Assembly: GCA_030549495.1 (NCBI GenBank)
Contig: JAUIRK010000695.1
Span: forward strand, 78,762-142,761
Direction of reading: 5' to 3'
DNA length: 64,000 bases
Origin: Nectonema munidae
Taxonomy: Eukaryota; Nematomorpha; Nectonematoida; Nectonematidae
Translations under genes and position numbers: made by a program
Shown here: positions 58,283 to 64,000 of the stretch, in pieces
Layout of the letters: each line of letters begins with the position of its first letter
How positions within the stretch are numbered: position 1 is the stretch's first letter
Notes under the pieces: model-generated
What the model was told of the DNA's origin: nothing
The model's database searches: none
What the model saw: the letters and a program-made list of their open reading frames with translations, nothing else

Positions 58283-58676
58283 CATCAAATATTGAGGTCG
58301 GTCATTTTATTCTCTAAAAGGTCTAAAGTAAGCTGCAAAAATAAAATTTTCTGGAGGCCATTTTTTTAGCCATTTTATGGGTACTTTAAAAATGGAATCT
58401 TGGTAATCTTTTACTTTACGGTTCTGTCAATCAAAAATTTTTTTTGACAAATTATTGGCTGTTGTGATGTCAATCAAACTATACATTAGTAAACTCTATC
58501 ATAATATAAAGATTAAGAAAAATATTTTTATGGATTTCAAATTTAATTAGAATTCATTAACTATATTTTACTAAAGATCCTAGATTTAATTTACATTAGT
58601 ATCGTGTCAGTAAATAAGTTTACTATTACTAGTAAAAGTTTTATAGATTTCAAATTTAACTATTTAAATATTTTAC
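58283..58676. other. non-coding spacer
   Basis: A+T-rich sequence between the hAT target duplication and the tail of the LINE. Nothing recognised. Confidence 0.4.
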
Positions 58677-58697
58677 TAGGTAGGTAGGTAGGTAGGT
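58677..58697 (+). repeat. (GGTA)n microsatellite, LINE 3' tail
   Basis: Five copies of GGTA on the plus strand, read as (ACCT)n at the 3' end of the minus-strand LINE. Confidence 0.7.
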
Positions 58698-58823
58698 AGT
58701 GAGATCTCAAAGCACAATCCGACTTAAGTCGATATGCTTGCAGTGCTGTGTTGCTTGGGAATATAGGAAAAAGTGGGTTTAATGATCTAAAATAAACAAT
58801 GAAAACAAGTGTAGATATAAAAG

Positions 58824-58858
<35 letters not shown>

Positions 58859-58859
58859 A

Positions 58860-61370
58860 CTAATTGGGTGAATGGATGGGCAAGACAATAAGTTTAGGTT
58901 CAATTACATTAATCAATTTATTAAGTTTGATGAGAAGGGATGGATAATAGATTAGGTCAGTTAGGGAGATAGGAAAACGTCCAAGAGTGCGCATTGTCGA
59001 GTTAATGAAATTTTCGCAGATTGTGTGGGTGTATTGACATGTAAAAATAATGTGGTAGGGTGACTCTGAAAATTCATGACATAAACGACATAAGCTATCG
59101 TTAGAAATTTTTCGTTGAAGTAAGTATTCTTTGCAAGATACATGACCTGACAGCCATCTAATAAGAGGTCGGGTTATTTTGAAATTGCTTTGGCTCCATG
59201 TATATTGAATTGCTTGTACATTTGAGAATGAATTGGTTAAACGCGACTTTGAAGAAATACTTTCCCTGTTCCAGATTTTATAAACGTGGTCAATAAAAAC
59301 CAAGTTGAAAACTTTGAAGTGGGTGGAAAGGGACAAGACGGGTGAGAGATGACTTGCTTGCTTGGCTAAGATGTCGACATAGTGGTTTTCGTAGATATCA
59401 GTGTGGGATGGGCACCAATTAAAGCTTAAAGAGAATTTGTTAGATAAAAGGAGGAGTTTCGGATAAATGAGAGATATAAAGTAGGGAATTCGGGAAGTCA
59501 GGTTGAGATGATGAATAGTGTTACGAGAATCAGTAAAAAAGCTTAAATGTTTGAAAGAAGAAAAAGACTGGATATTGGAAAGAAGATGGTTACAAGCAGA
59601 GAGGATAGCAATTGATTCAGCTTCTGATGTGGAGAGTAAGGAATCAATTGGAGCTTGGAATTTGAAGAAAGGAGAAATTGAGAAAGGCTTAAAAAAGGCC
59701 CATGCTATTGAGCAATGATTTGAAGACTTCGAAGCATCGGAAAAGATACGCAAAATATGAGGGCTAATGCGAGATGTCAAAATAGACGATTTTGCTAAAC
59801 TGTTATTACGACAAATATTTAGAGAGTATGGAAGGGGTGATGAGGGATGCTTTAAAGTTATAGATGGCAAATTACGATGAACAAAGTGAACTTTCAAGTT
59901 AGGAGCAAAAGAGGAAAGTAGTGAGTTAAAGAAACTGAAGGAAGGCGTGATGTCAGAAAAATCGTGAGAAGTTAAGAGTGGAGGATTGCAAGATTTATAC
60001 ATGAAAATAAATCTCTTTAGTAAAATCTTTTTTAGTTGAAGATGGAGAGGAGGAATATCTAGCATAATTTCAAGTAAGCTAGTAGAGGTAGAGCGGAATG
60101 CCTTGGATATAGAGAGGAGACATAGCCTATGAATTTTAGAAAGTAGATGGAGCGAAGATGAATGAAGAAGAGCTAAGCCCCAGGAGAGAATACCGTATTG
60201 GATGATAGGAAGGACAATGCCGGTGTATATAAAACGAGAGTGAGAGACAGACAAGCCCCATTTGTAAGCAACGACTTTTTTTGTGGAAAAAATTATGAAG
60301 CTTAGCTTTTTGTATAAACTTTTGAAGTATTCCGTCCAACGTAAGTTGGATTGGAAAGTGAGCCCGAGATATTTAACAGATGATGAGGGTGTTATATAGG
60401 TCGAGTTTAAAGTGACACCAAGATTTGAAATTGATTTTCGAGTGAAATGGATCAACGACGTTTTAGATGGATTAAAGGAGATCTTGAATGAGTTAGAAAA
60501 TTTCACTAGAGATTTAAAAAAGGCTGAAATTCTATAAAGATTCTTAATAAGTGAGTCACTTGAGAAGGAGAAAACAATGTCATCAGAATAACATTGAGCG
60601 AATTCTGTATTTGACCTAATAAAGTCGAGGATTGGATTGATTAGGACAATCCAGAGAATATCCGAGAGGCAACCACCTTGTGGTGTAGATAGAGAGAGAG
60701 AATGAACAGCAGATAAGAATTTATATTTGAAGATGAGTTGTCTGTTTGAGAGGTAACTAGATATTAATTTTATAAGGTATTTGGGGTAGGCTTTAGATAA
60801 TAGATTGGAAAGAATAGCAGGATGCCAAGCATTATTAAACGCATTGGATATGTCTAGGAAAATAGAAGAGCATATTTTTTTCTCTTGATTTGATTTTTCA
60901 ATGTAAGTGGAGAAGTTTGAAAGAGCGGATTCGGTATTTCTGAACGGTAGGTAAGCACATTGAAGATTATTAATGAGATTGTGGGAGTGAATTTGATATA
61001 TAAGTCGACGTCTAATAATTTTTTCAAAAATTTTACCTAAGGCTGGAAGAATAGTGATGGGGCGCCAGTTGGAAGAAATGTTTAGATCTTTATGTGGTTT
61101 CGGAATAAAAATGAGACGACCTATTTTCCAAATGGAAGGAAAGTGAGAAAGAGATAGAATAGAATTGAAGACTAAGATAAGGTGTTTGATGAAGAGATGA
61201 AATGATCTTTGAATATGTAAGGGAGTAATCAGATCAAAACTAGAAGAAGATCTAGAGTTAAGATTGTCGATAGTTTGGGTTATTTCCTTGATGGTGATCT
61301 CAGGGAATGAGGAATTCTGAATTTTAGAAAGTGAAAAGGCCACCTTAGCTCGCAGTAATGAGTGATTCAC
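58860..61370 (-). pseudogene. LINE ORF2, reverse transcriptase and RNase H part
   Basis: 836 open codons. Palm motif A is FLDISNAFNN, motif B TPQGGCLSDILW, and motif C CYSDDIVF (Asp pair). RNase H follows with its acidic residues in IFSDASKS, TSEAESIAIL and FFTDSRNTI, then CPSHTDI. The end has a zinc-binding LCRLCHEF..YHIIFTC. Upstream the same frame continues to HDSPTFDDV, which links with the endonuclease frame through a run of seven A (61399-61405 plus strand). The true ORF2 therefore starts at 62604. Confidence 0.85.
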
Positions 61371-61389
61371 GTCATCAAAAGTAGGTGAA

Positions 61390-62604
61390 TCATGAGGGAA
61401 AAAAAGAAGTAAGAAAAGAAGGATTGTGATAGATTTTGTTCGGGAGGAAAGAAGAATTGATGAAAGGAAGATCAGCTTGCTTTTTCTTATTGGATAATGC
61501 GTTGATAATTTTCCAAGGATTTTTGCTTGCTTGAGAGGTGTATTTGATCCAAGAGTCTCTTTTCTCTTGCCTGATTGCAGATTTGAAATCAGCTATACAA
61601 CTTTGATATTTTAAAAGAGAAGGCGTGGTTCTTTGCTTTCTAAAACTTTTGAGAGCTTGACGTGCGGCTGACTTCAGGCGAGAAAGATTTGAATTCCAGA
61701 AGAAAGCATTTTTCCTAGCAAACACACGATTTTTGGGAGTTGAAGAAGAAATGCTTTCAGAAATCGTATTGTTTAACTGAAGAGAGAATTCTTCTAACTC
61801 TAAAGTAGAAGATAGAGAACGGTGGGCAGAAGGAAGATTCTTTTTAAGGGATTTGAGAAATGTTAGCCAATGGAGATGGTTATTTGTTGAAACGTATGTC
61901 GAACAGCTAGAGGTTGAGGTATCAATTTGAAAAGTGATAAAATGATGGTCAGAAGCTGATGGGTTGTCGGATATAGACCAGTTCAGGATATGGCTGAGAG
62001 AAAACTTTGAGGTTAGAGTTAGATCAATGTGGGACGAAACAGGAGAATTTCTAACTGATTTAAAGAAAGTTGGTTCCTTGGATTTGTCGGCTAGAAAGAG
62101 TTCGTTTGAGGAAAGAAAAGATAACAGGACATTGCCTCTTGTATTTGCAGCGTAGTCCCAGAGTAGAGATCGTGCATTGGAGTCAGTACAGATGATCAAG
62201 TGAAACTGATTTGAAAAATTATAAGAAATAAATGCTTTTGCATTACGGAGAGAAGTAGAGAATGATTCAGGGATAACGGTTGAATTAGAAGGAGAGCAAT
62301 ACAAGGAGCAGAAGAGGATTGGAGTTGGCTTCGAATGAACAAATGTGAAGAAATAACTCGTTGCGGAGAAAGATGGTAGAGGAGTGTGTGAAAGAGAGGA
62401 TTTTATAACTATGCATGCTGAATAGAAAGAGATAGGATTTCCAAAAAGAACTGAGTAACCACTAGGGATGTTAGGAAAAGACGAATTGATGACATAAGGT
62501 TCATTGATAGAAAGAATATCATAAAAGTTACTGTATAGAATGTTTAACAGGTTGGACGATGCAATTGAGGAATGATTCAAATTTATATGAAGAAAGTTCA
62601 ACAT
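61390..62604 (-). pseudogene. LINE ORF2, endonuclease part
   Basis: 404 open codons from the ATG at 62602-62604. Endonuclease residues are visible: NEPYV (catalytic Glu), CTDSNARSLLWD, SSHIDLTL and SDHHFI (final Asp-His). A linker then leads to the polymerase. It ends just after the homopolymer mentioned for the polymerase part. The start codon overlaps the ORF1 stop in ATGTTGA (62598-62604), which suggests termination-reinitiation. Confidence 0.85.
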
Positions 62605-63685
62605 TTAAGAGAGTTAAGAAGAGATTTGTGATTGGATAAGAGATTAGAGTTGAGTTGGATAAAGAAAGGGCAAGTGGATGATCCTGAGGAATGATTCTGT
62701 GAACAGTTAAAGCAGCTAAGTTTAGAATTGTCATTTAGGAACAGACAGTCTTGAGAGGAATGGCCTCTGTTTCCACAGTGAGAGCAATTGGAAGACGTAG
62801 CCTTGCAGAAATGTTCAGAGTGTCCAAATTTCAAACACTTCTGACAATGACGCACTTTCGGAAGAGATACTTTAATATACAGGATAGTATAATTGAGAAT
62901 TACTCTGGGGTTATCCAGTAGATGTTTGCAAATTTGAGAATTGCTTGGCTTAAGGAGCGCAGTGTAAGAAGATTCTCCTACCTTGCCTATTGTTCTCAGA
63001 GGGATCAGATTACCAATAGTTTTAATATTTAAATTTTCACTTGAGATAGCATTGGTAAGACTGTCTAGAGGTATAGTGTTGGGGATGCTTGTGAGAAAAA
63101 AGTTAGGAAGAAGAGGAGGAACATTTTCAACTTTGTGTCCCCTGTTGGACAGAGATTTCACAGCAAAATCTTTTTCTTTGCTTGAAGAAAATTGAAAAAG
63201 ATGAGCTCCTGTAGAGGTGGATTTTGTTTTCGAGATAGAGAGTGAGTTAGAGTCTGTGTTCAGGTCCTTTACAATTGTTTTTCTGAAAGAGGCTTTTTCT
63301 ACTCGGTCAGTAATAGGTTTAACAGGATTTATCATAATGGATAGCTTGGGGTCAAAGGCTTTTTTCAATGATAAGGGGGCAATATCTTCGTTGGATTAGA
63401 GGATGGTTGTAGAGGTATAGAAGCTTTGCTTGCAACAGCGTTAGAGTAAGATTGTTGAATAGAAGGAGAAGAAATAGATGGATTGTTTTCGAATTGGTTG
63501 GCATGAATAAGAATTACTTCGGATCTAAGATTAGCGAAATCCAAAAGAGCCTCAGCTGGGAGAGAATGTTTAGCGATGAATTTGTCAAAAAGATCAAAAA
63601 TTTTTTGTGAAGATGTATAAGGTGGGGTGGACATGTGTGTTGGACTGTCTATGTGAGCCAGTTTAGGTAGAGATGACATATCCAA
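62598..63685 (-). pseudogene. LINE ORF1 (RNA-binding protein with three zinc knuckles)
   Basis: An N-terminal part (63365-63685, from MDMSSLPKLAHI) and a C-terminal part (62598-63368) meet at a five-C run (63375-63379 on the plus strand, as G), where one base is missing or extra. Three CCHC motifs: CQKCLKFGHSEHFC, CSHCGNRGHSSQDC and CFNCSQNHSSGSSTC. Such ORF1 proteins bind the element's RNA. The short proline- and serine-rich N-terminus is typical of R1-like ORF1. Confidence 0.8.
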
Positions 63686-63700
63686 GAAATAAACTCTAAA

Positions 63701-64000
63701 AAATTAAACTTACCAAAGAAAACTACAATACTTAATTACTTTGAAAAGAGTAATTAAATAGCTAAGATATTTAAAATATTGAAATAATTGTGAATTAAAA
63801 TTAAGGGTGATACAAAAAAAAATAATTTGTTTTTAAATTAAAACAGACTCTTTAAAATCAAAATTTCAGTTATTAAATGAGAAAAGCAAAGCAAAAGTAA
63901 ATACTTAGTGTTTTTAATAATGTAATCAAACTTTTAAAAATCAAAAAAAAAAAAATATAAATAAAAATGAAATTGTCCTGTTAGTAGTTGGAGCAAAAAA
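63701..64000. other. LINE 5' flank or 5' UTR
   Basis: A+T-rich. It may be the 5' UTR of the element or host flank. No motif separates the two. Confidence 0.35.

Larger units (their letters stand above)
58677..63700 (-). mobile_element. nearly whole non-LTR retrotransposon (I/R1 group)
   Basis: On the minus strand: ORF1 with three CCHC knuckles, then ORF2 with apurinic-type endonuclease, reverse transcriptase, RNase H and a C-terminal Cys/His finger. RNase H plus this endonuclease type places it with the I/R1/LOA assemblage. The 3' UTR is short, includes a 30-base T run (A run at 58825-58856 on the plus strand), and ends in (ACCT)n (58677-58697, plus-strand GGTA repeats). Only two breaks are seen in the coding parts, both at homopolymers. 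No target duplication was found. The 5' end lies between 63686 and the window edge. Confidence 0.82.

Noticed and set aside
58825-58856. A run as the poly(A) tail of the adjacent LINE
   Set aside because: The orientation is wrong: on the coding strand it is a T run directly after the stop codon.

Overview
This is an A+T-rich animal nuclear window, roughly two-thirds A+T by eye. It has spliced genes with GT..AG introns and is heavily loaded with transposable elements. An arthropod, such as a parasitic crustacean, would fit, but the sequence alone does not settle the species.

Host genes, left to right: a rhodanese-domain protein with a mitochondrial-type N-terminus (718-1218, minus); a single-exon Brix-domain ribosome-assembly factor of the Peter pan/PPAN/SSF1 family (3695-4894, minus); a two-exon mitochondrial carrier of the SLC25A51 NAD+ transporter type (13392-18280, plus); and a very stretched, divergent ARPC2 (Arp2/3 complex subunit 2) gene. 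I assembled the ARPC2 gene by eye from ten or eleven small exons spread over 30 kb (21713-51627, minus). Every intron phase agrees. None of the individual exons would be recognised as a gene on its own. A further candidate exon touches the left edge (32-159, minus), and a candidate short spliced reading frame sits inside an ARPC2 intron (about 31396-31635, minus).

Mobile elements fill most of the rest. 5.2-7.7 kb: a decayed hAT copy carrying an inserted piggyBac remnant and itself sitting in an older hAT end. 9.2 kb: a pogo/Tigger C-terminus. 10.3-11.5 kb: a non-autonomous element with an 8-bp target duplication. Inside the carrier intron: a small terminal-inverted-repeat element and a decayed MULE. 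19.6-20.7 kb: a fossil reverse-transcriptase element. ARPC2 introns: two pogo copies, hAT copies with target duplications, RTE-type LINE tails, a mariner-superfamily remnant, MITEs, tRNA-like SINE heads and a fold-back cluster at 46.2-47.7 kb.

52.3-64 kb is almost all transposon: a LINE of the CR1 group that has lost its endonuclease; a nearly whole hAT (55885-58274) with a perfect 8-bp duplication and a transposase broken once; and a nearly whole I/R1-group LINE (58.7-63.7 kb) with ORF1, endonuclease, reverse transcriptase and RNase H, broken only at two homopolymer runs.

No CRISPR array, rRNA or intact tRNA gene was seen. The genes are unrelated in function: ribosome assembly, mitochondrial NAD+ import, sulfur transfer and actin branching.
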